Shown: one piece after another, positions 50,918 to 58,278 of the stretch
How the letters are laid out: the number at the start of each line of letters is the position of its first letter
Position numbering within the stretch: position 1 is the stretch's first letter
Assembly (NCBI GenBank): GCA_002340255.1
Contig: DDLS01000138.1
Span: 1-64,000 of the forward strand
Origin: Cyanobacteria bacterium UBA2566
GTDB lineage: Bacteria > Cyanobacteriota > Cyanobacteriia > Cyanobacteriales > Desertifilaceae
Reading direction: 5' to 3'
Length of the DNA: 64,000 nucleotides
Notes under the pieces: generated by a model
What the model was told of the DNA's origin: nothing
Databases searched by the model: none
The model's input: the letters and a program-made list of their open reading frames with translations, nothing else
Made by a program: the position numbers and the translations under genes

Positions 50918-53257
50918 ATGTCAATGACCATTGCCACCGACCAAATTGATCGCATTGTATGGAACCAACATCATGACCCCTTTGAAGTTCTTGGCCCCCA
51001 CAAAATAGAAAATAACGGTAAATCAACCTGGGTCGTGCGAGCCTATCAACCCAACGCCGAATCTGTATCCGTGGTACTGCCGGAAAAACGCCAAGAATAC
51101 CCCATGCAGTCGGTACATAATCCCCACTTCTTCGAGTGCAACATTGACATCCCCGAACTAAGTAACTACCAACTGCGAATCAAAGAAGGCGAACACGAGC
51201 GCATCATCTACGACCCCTACGCCTTCAAATCGCCCAAACTCACCGAATTTGATATTCACCTGTTTGCCGAAGGAAACCATCACCGCATCTACGAAAAACT
51301 CGGCGCTCACCTCATGACTGTTGATGGCGTAAAAGGAGTTTACTTTGCCGTTTGGGCCCCCAACGCCAGAAACGTCTCCGTTCTTGGCACCTTCAACAAC
51401 TGGGATGGCCGTCAGCACCAAATGCGACGCACAGGTAATGGAGTCTGGGAACTCTTCATTCCTGACCTGGGTGTAAACACCCTTTACAAATACGAAATCA
51501 AAAACCCTCACGGACACATCTACGAAAAATCAGACCCCTATGGGTTCCAACAAGAAGTCCGGCCGAAAACCAGCTCTATCGTCACTGACCTAGATGACTA
51601 CACCTGGAATGATGACGATTGGATGGAAGAGAGACGCAATACTGACCCCTTAAACAAACCGGTTTCTGTCTACGAACTCCATTTAGGGTCATGGCTCCAT
51701 GCATCTTCAGAAGAACCCGCTAAACTACCCAATGGTGAAACTGAACCGGTTGTCATCACTTCAGAACTCAACCCTGGTGGTCGCTTCCTCACCTATCGCG
51801 AACTGGCTCATACACTAATTCCCTACGTTAAAGAACTAGGTTTTACCCATATTGAACTACTTCCCGTCGCCGAACACCCCTTTGATGGTAGTTGGGGTTA
51901 CCAAGTCACGGGTTATTATGCCGCGACCTCCCGGTTTGGAACGCCCCAAGATTTCATGTACTTTGTCGATCAATGTCACCAAAACGGCATTGGAGTCTTA
52001 GTAGACTGGGTTCCCGGACACTTCCCCAAAGATGGTCATGGTTTGGCCTTTTTTGATGGCACCCATCTCTACGAACATGCTGACCCTCGGAAAGGAGAAC
52101 ATAAGGAATGGGGAACCTTAGTGTTTAACTATGGACGCAATGAAGTCCGCAACTTTTTAGTCGCTAATGCCCTATTCTGGTATGACAAATTCCACATTGA
52201 TGGAATGCGCGTCGATGCGGTTGCTTCCATGCTCTATCTCAATTATCTGCGTAAGGATGGGGAATGGGTCGCCAACCAATATGGCGGCCATGAACATATT
52301 GAAGCGGCTGATTTCCTGCGTCAAGTCAACCATTGTTTATTTAGCTATTTCCCTGGAACGATTTCTGTGGCGGAAGAATCCACATCTTGGCCAATGGTGT
52401 CTTGGCCAACTTATGTGGGTGGTTTGGGCTTCAATTTGAAGTGGAACATGGGCTGGATGCACGATATGTTGGACTATTTCAGTCTCGATCCCTGGTTCCG
52501 CCAGTTCCATCAAAACAATGTCACGTTCAGCATTATGTATCACTATAGTGAGAACTTTATGCTGGCGCTCTCCCATGATGAGGTGGTGCATTGCAAGAGT
52601 AGCATTATTGGTAAGATGCCCGGGCCAACCGATGACCCGAACCATTGGCAAAAATTTGCTAGTGTGCGCGCTCTGTTTAGTTATATGTATGCTCACCCTG
52701 GCAAAAAAACTTTGTTTATGGGCATGGAGTTTGGCCAGTGGAATGAGTGGAATGTGTGGAGCGATTTAGAGTGGTATTTGTTGCAGTATGAAGAGCATCA
52801 AAAACTGAAGAAGTTTATGAGTGAGGTTAATGCTCTATATCGTAGCGAGCCGGCTCTTTATACTCAGGATTTTAATCAAGAAGGGTTCTCTTGGATTGAT
52901 TGTAATGATAATAATCATAGTGTGGTTTCTTTTATCCGTCGGGATAAGGAATCCGATGATTTTTTGGTGATTGTTTGTAACTTTACGCCTCAACCCCATT
53001 CCCACTACCGCATTGGAGTTCCTGAACCGGGATTCTATACGGAGTTGTTTAATAGTGATTCCTATGAGTTTGGCGGTAGCAATATGGGGAATTTGGGGGG
53101 TAAATGGACGGATGAGTGGTGGTTCCATAATTATCCCTATTCGGTTGAGTTGTGCTTACCTCCGTTAGGGGTGTTGTATTTGAAGTTGGATCGGGAAAAA
53201 ACTCAGGCTGCGTTTCAGGTAGATGCGGTTGAAGTTGGAGAGGCTGAAGCGGTGTAA
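50918..53257 (+). CDS. glgB: 1,4-alpha-glucan branching enzyme
   Basis: A 779-residue GH13 enzyme that introduces alpha-1,6 branches into glycogen. The start MTIATDQIDRIVWNQHHDPF and FEVLGPHKIE mark the cyanobacterial N-terminal module; a CBM48 domain follows (GVYFAVWAPNARNVSVLGTF, NNWDGRQHQM). Catalytic barrel: EHPFDGSWGYQVTGYYAATS, GMRVDAVASMLYLNY (nucleophile Asp), FPGTISVAEESTSWP (acid/base Glu) and FMLALSHDEVVHCKSS (third Asp). The C-terminal domain is complete. ATG 50918 is preceded by AAGGAAGGA. The first two thirds use C-ending codons heavily and the last third uses more T-ending and G-ending codons, a visible within-gene shift. Confidence 0.97.
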   Translation: MSMTIATDQIDRIVWNQHHDPFEVLGPHKIENNGKSTWVVRAYQPNAESVSVVLPEKRQEYPMQSVHNPHFFECNIDIPELSNYQLRIKEGEHERIIYDPYAFKSPKLTEFDIHLFAEGNHHRIYEKLGAHLMTVDGVKGVYFAVWAPNARNVSVLGTFNNWDGRQHQMRRTGNGVWELFIPDLGVNTLYKYEIKNPHGHIYEKSDPYGFQQEVRPKTSSIVTDLDDYTWNDDDWMEERRNTDPLNKPVSVYELHLGSWLHASSEEPAKLPNGETEPVVITSELNPGGRFLTYRELAHTLIPYVKELGFTHIELLPVAEHPFDGSWGYQVTGYYAATSRFGTPQDFMYFVDQCHQNGIGVLVDWVPGHFPKDGHGLAFFDGTHLYEHADPRKGEHKEWGTLVFNYGRNEVRNFLVANALFWYDKFHIDGMRVDAVASMLYLNYLRKDGEWVANQYGGHEHIEAADFLRQVNHCLFSYFPGTISVAEESTSWPMVSWPTYVGGLGFNLKWNMGWMHDMLDYFSLDPWFRQFHQNNVTFSIMYHYSENFMLALSHDEVVHCKSSIIGKMPGPTDDPNHWQKFASVRALFSYMYAHPGKKTLFMGMEFGQWNEWNVWSDLEWYLLQYEEHQKLKKFMSEVNALYRSEPALYTQDFNQEGFSWIDCNDNNHSVVSFIRRDKESDDFLVIVCNFTPQPHSHYRIGVPEPGFYTELFNSDSYEFGGSNMGNLGGKWTDEWWFHNYPYSVELCLPPLGVLYLKLDREKTQAAFQVDAVEVGEAEAV

Positions 53258-53309
53258 AGGCTAATGTCTTCTATAAGTGACGGCTAAAAATTAACCTTGG
53301 TTAAAGGCT

Positions 53310-53341
53310 CGGTTCCCTAAATAACGGGGACTGGGTTTTTT
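53310..53341 (+). terminator. probable intrinsic terminator after glgB
   Basis: GGTTCCC and GGGGACT, separated by TAAATAAC, can form a GC-rich hairpin, followed by GGGTTTTTTC with six Ts. It lies about 55 bases past the glgB stop and just before the xisH remnant. Confidence 0.6.
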
Positions 53342-53342
53342 C

Positions 53343-53546
53343 TTGCGCTTCGAGTACAGACATGGAATATATCAAAGCATCCTGGCAGAACTGCAACCGG
53401 AACGGATGCTCTATCTTGCGGTTCCCAAACGAACGTATGAAACGATTTTGACTGAAAAGCTAGGTCAACTCATTTTAAGAGATTGGGAGATCAAACTGAT
53501 CGTTTTTGATGATGTGGAACGGAGGATTATTCAATGGATACCCTAG
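53343..53546 (+). pseudogene. xisH remnant, C-terminal half only
   Basis: The open frame FEYRHGIYQSILAELQPERM, then LYLAVPKRTYETILTEK and WEIKLIVFDDVERRIIQWIP matches the second half of XisH (about residues 75-138 of a normal 138). The N-terminal half, which carries most of the nuclease-like motif, is missing; upstream is the glgB terminator. A non-standard TTG at 53343 would be needed to start it. It overlaps the start of xisI by 13 bases, the usual xisH-xisI arrangement. Compare the locus at 39266, which keeps the opposite half. Confidence 0.8.
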
Positions 53547-53869
53547 AGAACTATCGTGAACTGGTTCGTAATCCGATCCTCAAATATGGGCAATATAAAC
53601 CGTCTAATGGGGAGATTGAACCGGAAGCGATCTTAGATTTGGAGCGCGATCGCTATGAACTGATGAATGTCGGTTGGGATAACCAGCGGCGCGTCCATGG
53701 TTCTGTTATTCATATTGATATTATTGAGGGCAAAATCTGGATTCAACACGACGGAACCAATATTTCAGTGGCGGAAGAGTTGGTAGAGTTAGGTGTTCCT
53801 CCACAGGATATTATTTTAGGCTTCCATCCTCCCCATGTACGTCAATACACTGATTTTGGTGTGGCTTGA
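53534..53869 (+). CDS. xisI: XisI family protein (fdxN element excision controlling factor)
   Basis: A 111-residue intact XisI. It begins MDTLENYRELVRNPILKYGQ and contains RDRYELMNVGWDNQRRVHGS, VIHIDIIEGKIWIQHDGTNI and the highly conserved ending GFHPPHVRQYTDFGVA. XisH and XisI were named from excision of the nif fdxN element in Nostoc, but homologous pairs are spread widely in filamentous cyanobacteria without such elements, and their role there is unclear. Here the partner XisH has lost its N-terminal half, so this protein may be an orphan. Confidence 0.93.
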   Translation: MDTLENYRELVRNPILKYGQYKPSNGEIEPEAILDLERDRYELMNVGWDNQRRVHGSVIHIDIIEGKIWIQHDGTNISVAEELVELGVPPQDIILGFHPPHVRQYTDFGVA

Positions 53870-53888
53870 ATATGCGATCGCTCAACGG

Positions 53889-53921
53889 AAAAAGCCCCAG
53901 GCGATCGCGCTAGGGGCTTTT
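53889..53921. terminator. bidirectional terminator with a HIP1 loop
   Basis: AAAAGCCCC pairs exactly with GGGGCTTTT, with a 14-base interior that itself contains GCGATCGC. Flanking A and T runs serve both strands, and it sits between the convergent xisI and the gene ending at 53926. Confidence 0.88.
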
Positions 53922-53925
53922 GAAA

Positions 53926-54312
53926 TTAATTTTTCATCGCGGTTTGGGTTTTAGATGCCATCCACAGATGGAAGAGAAAGAACTCCGTACGATCGCCTAA
54001 TTCAACCAAGAAGATTCCTTCTTCTGCTTGAGGATTAGACGTTAACCACGTGCCTCGTAAGCTGACTTCCATGTAATCGCAATCTACCCGATCTAACGTA
54101 ATCCGGTCATCAACCTGATGGCGTACCTGGGTTTCTAATAAGCGCATTTCTGGTAAATCCGCAGGCAGTAGGAAAGAGGCTGTTGTCTTGTCTAGGGAGA
54201 TTGGCTCACCCACGCGCAATAGAAATGTTAAGCGAGCGGTGACCCAATCTTCCAAGGATGTGGCAAAGCGCTCTAGATGAAAATCATTATCTAAATAGGT
54301 TAACTTCAACAT
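53926..54312 (-). CDS. alr0857-like conserved cyanobacterial protein
   Basis: A 128-residue protein starting LKLTYLDNDFHLERFATSLE and containing WVTARLTFLLRVGEPISLDK, TTASFLLPADLPEMRLLETQ and a C-terminal YMEVSLRGTWLTSNPQAEEG. It resembles a family of unknown function specific to cyanobacteria (alr0857-type). No catalytic motif, signal or membrane segment is visible. It starts five bases after the HNH gene's stop and is probably translated from the same message, which is the best clue to its role. Confidence 0.82.
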   Translation of the reverse strand: MLKLTYLDNDFHLERFATSLEDWVTARLTFLLRVGEPISLDKTTASFLLPADLPEMRLLETQVRHQVDDRITLDRVDCDYMEVSLRGTWLTSNPQAEEGIFLVELGDRTEFFLFHLWMASKTQTAMKN

Positions 54313-54317
54313 ATTTC

Positions 54318-54863
54318 CTAGCCTCCATACGCATCCAGGTCTCTTTGATGTTCTCTCCAGAACTGTTCCGCAAACGCCACAGCCGGGTGGATTGGTGCTT
54401 TCGGTTGAGTTCGTAGTTTAAGGCCGGATTGTTCTGGGGTGCGATCGCCCTTGCGAGAATTACAAGATTGACAAGCAATCACCACATTATCCCAACTGTG
54501 TTGACCTCCTTTTGACCGAGGGATCACATGATCGATCGTCAAATTCTTCTTACTACCACAGTATTGGCACATTTGTTTATCTCGCCGTAACAGCTCTTTT
54601 CGGTTAACGGGCGGTGTTTTCCAAATGCCCTCTGTCCCCGCAAAAGTCAATCGGATATGTTCAGGAACCATCAGTACTAAATTAGGAGAGCGAACCATCC
54701 ATTCTTGTCCTTTGACTAAATCTAAAGGTTCGGCTTTTCCAGTCACCAAAAGGGCGATCGCTCGTTTAAGATCGATCTGACTGACGGGTAAGTAGTTCTT
54801 AGAAAATACGACTACCGATTGACTTAAAACATGGGTTGCACTGGTCACGACTAAGTTCCTCAT
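54318..54863 (-). CDS. HNH endonuclease
   Basis: A 181-residue protein. The C-terminal HNH nuclease domain is intact: CQYCGSKKNLTIDHVIPRSK, then GGQHSWDNVVIACQSCNSRK, with two CxxC zinc pairs and the His-Asn-His catalytic set. The N-terminal 80 residues (NYLPVSQIDLKRAIALLVTG, AEPLDLVKG) match the leading part of the common cyanobacterial and bacterial stand-alone HNH family. Its natural target is not known. ATG 54863 (MRNLVVTSATHVLSQSVVVF) is preceded by GGGGG inside a perfect hairpin. The alr0857-like gene follows directly. Confidence 0.93.
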   Translation of the reverse strand: MRNLVVTSATHVLSQSVVVFSKNYLPVSQIDLKRAIALLVTGKAEPLDLVKGQEWMVRSPNLVLMVPEHIRLTFAGTEGIWKTPPVNRKELLRRDKQMCQYCGSKKNLTIDHVIPRSKGGQHSWDNVVIACQSCNSRKGDRTPEQSGLKLRTQPKAPIHPAVAFAEQFWREHQRDLDAYGG

Positions 54864-54867
54864 AAAA

Positions 54868-54904
54868 TTACCCCCGCTTCGGGTTAGGAACGAAGCGGGG
54901 GTAA
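54868..54904 (-). promoter_or_regulatory. perfect 14-bp hairpin covering the HNH ribosome-binding region
   Basis: On the minus strand, TTACCCCCGCTTCG, a nine-base loop, then CGAAGCGGGGGTAA, ending just four bases before the HNH start codon. The G-rich segment that must serve as ribosome-binding site is in the 3' arm, so the folded mRNA would hide it. This may be a translational switch for the HNH gene, or a terminator for an upstream transcript. The right context (GCTTCGTTCC and CGAAGC) recurs in the hairpin at 55638. Confidence 0.65.
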
Positions 54905-55259
54905 ACACAACAGGAGAATGCTTTGAGTTTTACCCAGGTACACTCTCTAATTTGTACCTTTGGCTTCGCTGATCGGCTCGGATGTTTGCCTGTAGCACAT
55001 CCTGGATTATGGTATCCCAGGGTTCAGAATGATTTCTAAAACCGCAAGATATCTCGATGGTTCCTATATTCTTACTTCGATCGCCCATTTCTCCATAGAG
55101 ACTTAGGCCACATAAGCCGTATTGATCGCGGCTATGGTTAGAGTTGGTCGATCGGGCAAAATCAGGAATCACGGGAATTTTTGGCTGCAAGGTGTAAGGA
55201 TTGACTTTTAAATACTACACTGATATTACAGAGTTGTCCACCCATTGAGGAAAAAAATC
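54905..55259. other. stretch between HNH and RHH-like genes, no supported gene
   Basis: The longest frame here is 86 codons on the minus strand (54930-55190), starting at a TTG without a ribosome-binding site. Its product (IPVIPDFARSTNSNHSRDQY and onward) resembles nothing I know and has no coding-like composition. The interval probably holds the two divergent promoters. Confidence 0.4.
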
Positions 55260-55592
55260 ATGTACACCCTCCCAAGAACATCAACAACCGATATGGAAGT
55301 TACGAGCATCCGCTTAGAAAAAGAACTCAAACAACAGCTCAAGAAACTGGCTGGCAATCAGGGCTATCAAGCTATGGTGCGAGATATTCTGTGGAATTAT
55401 GTGCAACAGCGATCGGATGACTATCAATGTCAATATTATCCGGAAGACATTCGCTCTACTATAGAGGCGATCGCTCATCAAGAAGAACGCTGTGCCATTA
55501 CTGGCAATCCCATTCACCCCAATCAACCCATGTTACTCGGACTCACTCATCACGGGGAGTTTGTTCCCCTCAGTCCTCGCGCTCTGCCATAG
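55260..55592 (+). CDS. RHH-like small protein, function unknown
   Basis: A 110-residue protein. The N-terminal part, MEVTSIRLEKELKQQLKKLA, then YQAMVRDILWNYVQQRSDDY, fits a ribbon-helix-helix DNA-binding domain. The C-terminal part has ERCAITGNPIHPNQPMLLGL, then THHGEFVPLSPRALP; it holds a single Cys and no zinc-ribbon pair. ATG 55260 is preceded by GAGG 11 bases upstream; the TTG at 55245 is less likely. It is divergent from the HNH gene about 400 bp away. Possibly a small regulator. Confidence 0.7.
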   Translation: MYTLPRTSTTDMEVTSIRLEKELKQQLKKLAGNQGYQAMVRDILWNYVQQRSDDYQCQYYPEDIRSTIEAIAHQEERCAITGNPIHPNQPMLLGLTHHGEFVPLSPRALP

Positions 55593-55620
55593 CCCTTCAA
55601 ACTTGGATCAACTCGTAGTA

Positions 55621-55680
55621 AACCTCTGAGGTTCTGTTCCTGCTTCGTTCCCTTTATTCTACCGAAGCAGGACGGTGTTT
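55621..55680 (+). terminator. hairpins after the RHH-like gene
   Basis: AACCTCTGAGGTT (55621-55633) is a short palindrome. It is followed by TCCTGCTTCG (55638-55647) pairing with CGAAGCAGGA (55663-55672), then ACGGTGTTTTC. Together they look like a transcript end for the gene at 55260. The second stem shares its GCTTCGTTCC / CGAAGC core with the HNH leader hairpin at 54868. Confidence 0.6.
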
Positions 55681-55740
55681 TCATGCTCCATTAAGGGGTA
55701 CAATGGTATCCAGGATAGAGTAGTGTGGAGTAAATCGCTG

Positions 55741-56034
55741 ATGTATTCTGAAGACACAGACGCAACAGAAATTACATTTTTCTACGATACGGGAGAATCA
55801 GAAGCTTTTAGTTTACCCATTGCTCCAGAGGAGTTTCAAAAGCAGGTGAGTTTGCTCTTGGAACGCCCCTGGTTAACGTTTCATTTGTTCGATCGCACCA
55901 TTTGGATCTGTATGGCTAGGGTGGTGAAAGTGGAGGTCAAACCTTCACTACCAGGTATTGTGGGCGTGGGCGTATTCCCCAGTGTGGAAGAAATGACTGC
56001 GATTCAACGGGGATCGAGGGGACGGTTTGTGTGA
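55741..56034 (+). CDS. small conserved-looking protein, function unknown
   Basis: A 97-residue protein, MYSEDTDATEITFFYDTGES, then LERPWLTFHLFDRTIWICMA and IVGVGVFPSVEEMTAIQRGS. The composition is typical of a small soluble beta-rich domain. I do not recognise a family. ATG 55741 is chosen because upstream in-frame codons overlap the preceding hairpin region. It stands alone, 206 bp before the next gene. Confidence 0.65.
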   Translation: MYSEDTDATEITFFYDTGESEAFSLPIAPEEFQKQVSLLLERPWLTFHLFDRTIWICMARVVKVEVKPSLPGIVGVGVFPSVEEMTAIQRGSRGRFV

Positions 56035-56231
56035 TCGAAATTCCATGGCAAAGGGCGATCGCTCACTCAGATCCCTAGCTCAAGATCAATCGATTCTCTT
56101 CGAGAACTCACCAAATTAACTGGCATCAGTCACAGCCATTTGCACTTAACTCTGAGATGATTAAAGTATAAGAGTTAATCGCGGTCTACATCCGGATTGA
56201 CCCTTACATTTCACCGATAGAGTTTGTGGAT

Positions 56232-56516
56232 ATGACAACTAGAGTGTTTGATTTTGAAGTCCTCTCTTACATTCATCCTAATGGAAGCCTACGCAAGTAC
56301 GGTAGTTTAGAATGTCAGCGCTATGGCTGTGATTATCGGATTATTTCCCCGATTAATCGCCAGGATGCTTCTGCTGAAAAAGAAACCTATGAAGAGTTGA
56401 TTGCTAAATTAAATCAAACTCGGATCAAGCGTATTAAAACTAAAGAAGATACAACCTTAGATGAAGCGTTTCGGATTGTTTTTCATTTAGCCAATTCCCA
56501 GGAAAAACAAGCTTAG
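56232..56516 (+). CDS. small protein, function unknown
   Basis: A 94-residue protein beginning MTTRVFDFEVLSYIHPNGSL and containing YGSLECQRYGCDYRIISPIN and EELIAKLNQTRIKRIKTKED. The start RVFDFEV vaguely recalls small phycobilisome linker (CpcD-like) domains (RVF + beta strand), but the rest does not support it. No other domain recognised. Two in-frame starts exist: GTG 56226 and ATG 56232. It is followed by GGGAATAGG-type repeats. Confidence 0.65.
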   Translation: MTTRVFDFEVLSYIHPNGSLRKYGSLECQRYGCDYRIISPINRQDASAEKETYEELIAKLNQTRIKRIKTKEDTTLDEAFRIVFHLANSQEKQA

Positions 56517-56601
56517 GGAATAGGTAATGGATAATAGGGCAAACTCAGGTGTACCCGTTCCTTGAATAGTCCATAAACAGTGTTGTTTTATCAGCTTAAT
56601 T

Positions 56602-56632
56602 CCATTACCGATTACCAGCGCTTCGCGCTATG
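56602..56632 (-). repeat. composite intergenic repeat, copy D
   Basis: Read on the minus strand: ATAGCGCGAAGCGC joined to TGGTAATCGGTAATGGA. It lies 12 bases beyond the stop of the SPFH gene, in the same orientation relative to that gene as copy C is to rpiA. A GGGAATAGGTAATGGATAAT run is found nearby at 56515-56538. Confidence 0.75.
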
Positions 56633-56644
56633 TTGTTTAAGGGT

Positions 56645-57487
56645 TTAGCCATCAGGGTTGCCTTCCGATCCATTTCCCGGTGAGGATGTAGGAGGTAGAT
56701 CAATTTTCTTCAATCCCGAACGTTCAGATTCCAGAAGATTGATTAGGGTCTCATTCAAAACGCTAGGATTCATAAAGAAAACCTTAGAGTTAGGACTAGC
56801 GGTAAGCTTTTCATTCGTATCTAGATAATGTCGGGCGATGATAAATTGGATAAATTCAGGGCTTCCAGAGTCCATTCCTAACGCCTCAGCCAAGATTTTC
56901 ATCGATTGCGCTCCACCTTGGGCTTCAATAATCGAAGCCAGACGTTGGCTTTCCGCTGCTCGTTCTTTTTCCAAAGATTCAAGAATAGTTTTTGGCGGAG
57001 TAATATCTCGAACTTCTACTCGAATTAACTTCACTCCCCAAGAGTCAGTAATAGAGTCAATTTGTTCCAGCAAAGATTGATTAATTTCTTTGATTCCTGA
57101 AAAGGTTTGGCTCATTTCTAGGCGGCCAATTTCCCCTCGCAAATTAGTTAACACTAAGTTTTCTAAGGCATGTTCAATATCGTTAATGGCATAATAGGCA
57201 CGTCTTAGGTTGACAATTTGCCAGTAAACGATCGCATCAACGGCTAACGATACATTATCTTTGGTGATTGTTTGTTGGGGAGGGACATCCAATAAACGCT
57301 CACTCATCAAGGCTCGAATCACGACTTTTTCCAGCAGCGGTATAATAAAATTTACCCCAGGGCCTAGGGTACGGTGATATTTGCCCAAGCGCTCAACTAA
57401 GCCTTGATAAGGTTCCGGAATGATGACTAGGGAACCCGATAGACAGGCGATCGCCACTAAAAAGAAAATAATAATACTGGGAATCAT
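56645..57487 (-). CDS. SPFH/band-7 (stomatin/paraslipin-like) membrane protein
   Basis: A 280-residue protein. An N-terminal hydrophobic anchor (MIPSIIIFFLVAIACLSGSL) precedes the SPFH domain: VIIPEPYQGLVERLGKYHRT, LGPGVNFIIPLLEKV, DVPPQQTITKDNVSLAVDAI and YWQIVNLRRAYYAINDIEHA. A helical coiled-coil tail (LEKERAAESQRLASIIEAQG) follows, as in stomatins. Such proteins form ring-like oligomers and organise membrane microdomains or membrane proteases. The usual NfeD partner gene is not adjacent. ATG 57487 is used; a TTG seven codons upstream is possible. Confidence 0.92.
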   Translation of the reverse strand: MIPSIIIFFLVAIACLSGSLVIIPEPYQGLVERLGKYHRTLGPGVNFIIPLLEKVVIRALMSERLLDVPPQQTITKDNVSLAVDAIVYWQIVNLRRAYYAINDIEHALENLVLTNLRGEIGRLEMSQTFSGIKEINQSLLEQIDSITDSWGVKLIRVEVRDITPPKTILESLEKERAAESQRLASIIEAQGGAQSMKILAEALGMDSGSPEFIQFIIARHYLDTNEKLTASPNSKVFFMNPSVLNETLINLLESERSGLKKIDLPPTSSPGNGSEGNPDG

Positions 57488-57601
57488 GGAACTATCCTGA
57501 TCGCGCAAAGAAGGGAGAAGGCCAAACCTGAGGAATCCTTTATAGTGAAAAGGAACCCCTAATGATTTAAGTTTACAGGTTTAAGTTTTAATCGATTAAC
57601 C

Positions 57602-58255
57602 ATGCTCCTACACCCCCAAGACCGCACTAAACTTGATTCTAGCGACGATCTCCAGTTTTATGCTTTTCCTCGGTTCGTCACCCATGTGGATGAGGGGTTT
57701 ATCCAGCAGTTAACTGACCTTTATCGCGATCGCCTCAAACCCCAGACCCGAATTTTAGATTTAATGAGTAGTTGGGTTTCCCATCTTCCTGAAGACATGA
57801 CATTTGAGCATGTGGAAGGCCATGGTTTAAATGAAGAAGAGTTAGCCAAAAACCCCCGATTAAATCACTATTGGGTGCAAAACCTCAATCAAACTCTGCA
57901 ACTGCCATTTGAGGATCGAAGCTTTGATGCGGTTCTCAATTGTGTCTCCATACAATATTTGCAATACCCCGATGCCATCTTTAGTGAAATTCACCGCATC
58001 CTAAAACCCGGTGGAGTTGTCATTGTCAGCTTTTCTAACCGCATGTTTTATCAAAAAGCGATTCAAATTTGGCGTGACGGTACAGATAAAACTCGCCTCA
58101 AACTTCTTAAACAATATATCCAATCAGTATCTGGATTTACAGAACCTGAATTCATTGTGCGTCTACCTAACGTTCCGACCCTCTTGCAACTCATGGGTTG
58201 GGGAGGAGGAGATCCCTTTTATTCCGCGATCGCCTACCGCCAAGATCCAACTTGA
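57602..58255 (+). CDS. SAM-dependent methyltransferase-like protein
   Basis: A 217-residue class I Rossmann-fold protein. It has the methyltransf_11-type segments FDAVLNCVSIQYLQYPDAIF and SEIHRILKPGGVVIVSFSNR. The first SAM-loop position reads ILDLMSSWVSHLP, lacking the usual glycine-rich E/DxGxGxG, so cofactor binding is not assured. Start ATG 57602 is the only suitable one. Similar proteins occur in cyanobacteria without an assigned substrate. The PAS-GAF kinase gene starts 24 bp downstream in the same direction and may be co-transcribed. Confidence 0.85.
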   Translation: MLLHPQDRTKLDSSDDLQFYAFPRFVTHVDEGFIQQLTDLYRDRLKPQTRILDLMSSWVSHLPEDMTFEHVEGHGLNEEELAKNPRLNHYWVQNLNQTLQLPFEDRSFDAVLNCVSIQYLQYPDAIFSEIHRILKPGGVVIVSFSNRMFYQKAIQIWRDGTDKTRLKLLKQYIQSVSGFTEPEFIVRLPNVPTLLQLMGWGGGDPFYSAIAYRQDPT

Positions 58256-58278
58256 ATCAATTATCATCACCGAACCTT

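Noticed and set aside
53889..53921. GCGATCGC octamers as a regulatory signal
   Set aside because: They occur throughout the window, in genes and spacers alike, as expected for HIP1; no special placement was evident apart from one inside a terminator loop.
54930..55190. 86-codon minus-strand frame upstream of the HNH gene
   Set aside because: Needs a TTG start without ribosome-binding site and shows no family-like motif; more likely the divergent promoter region.
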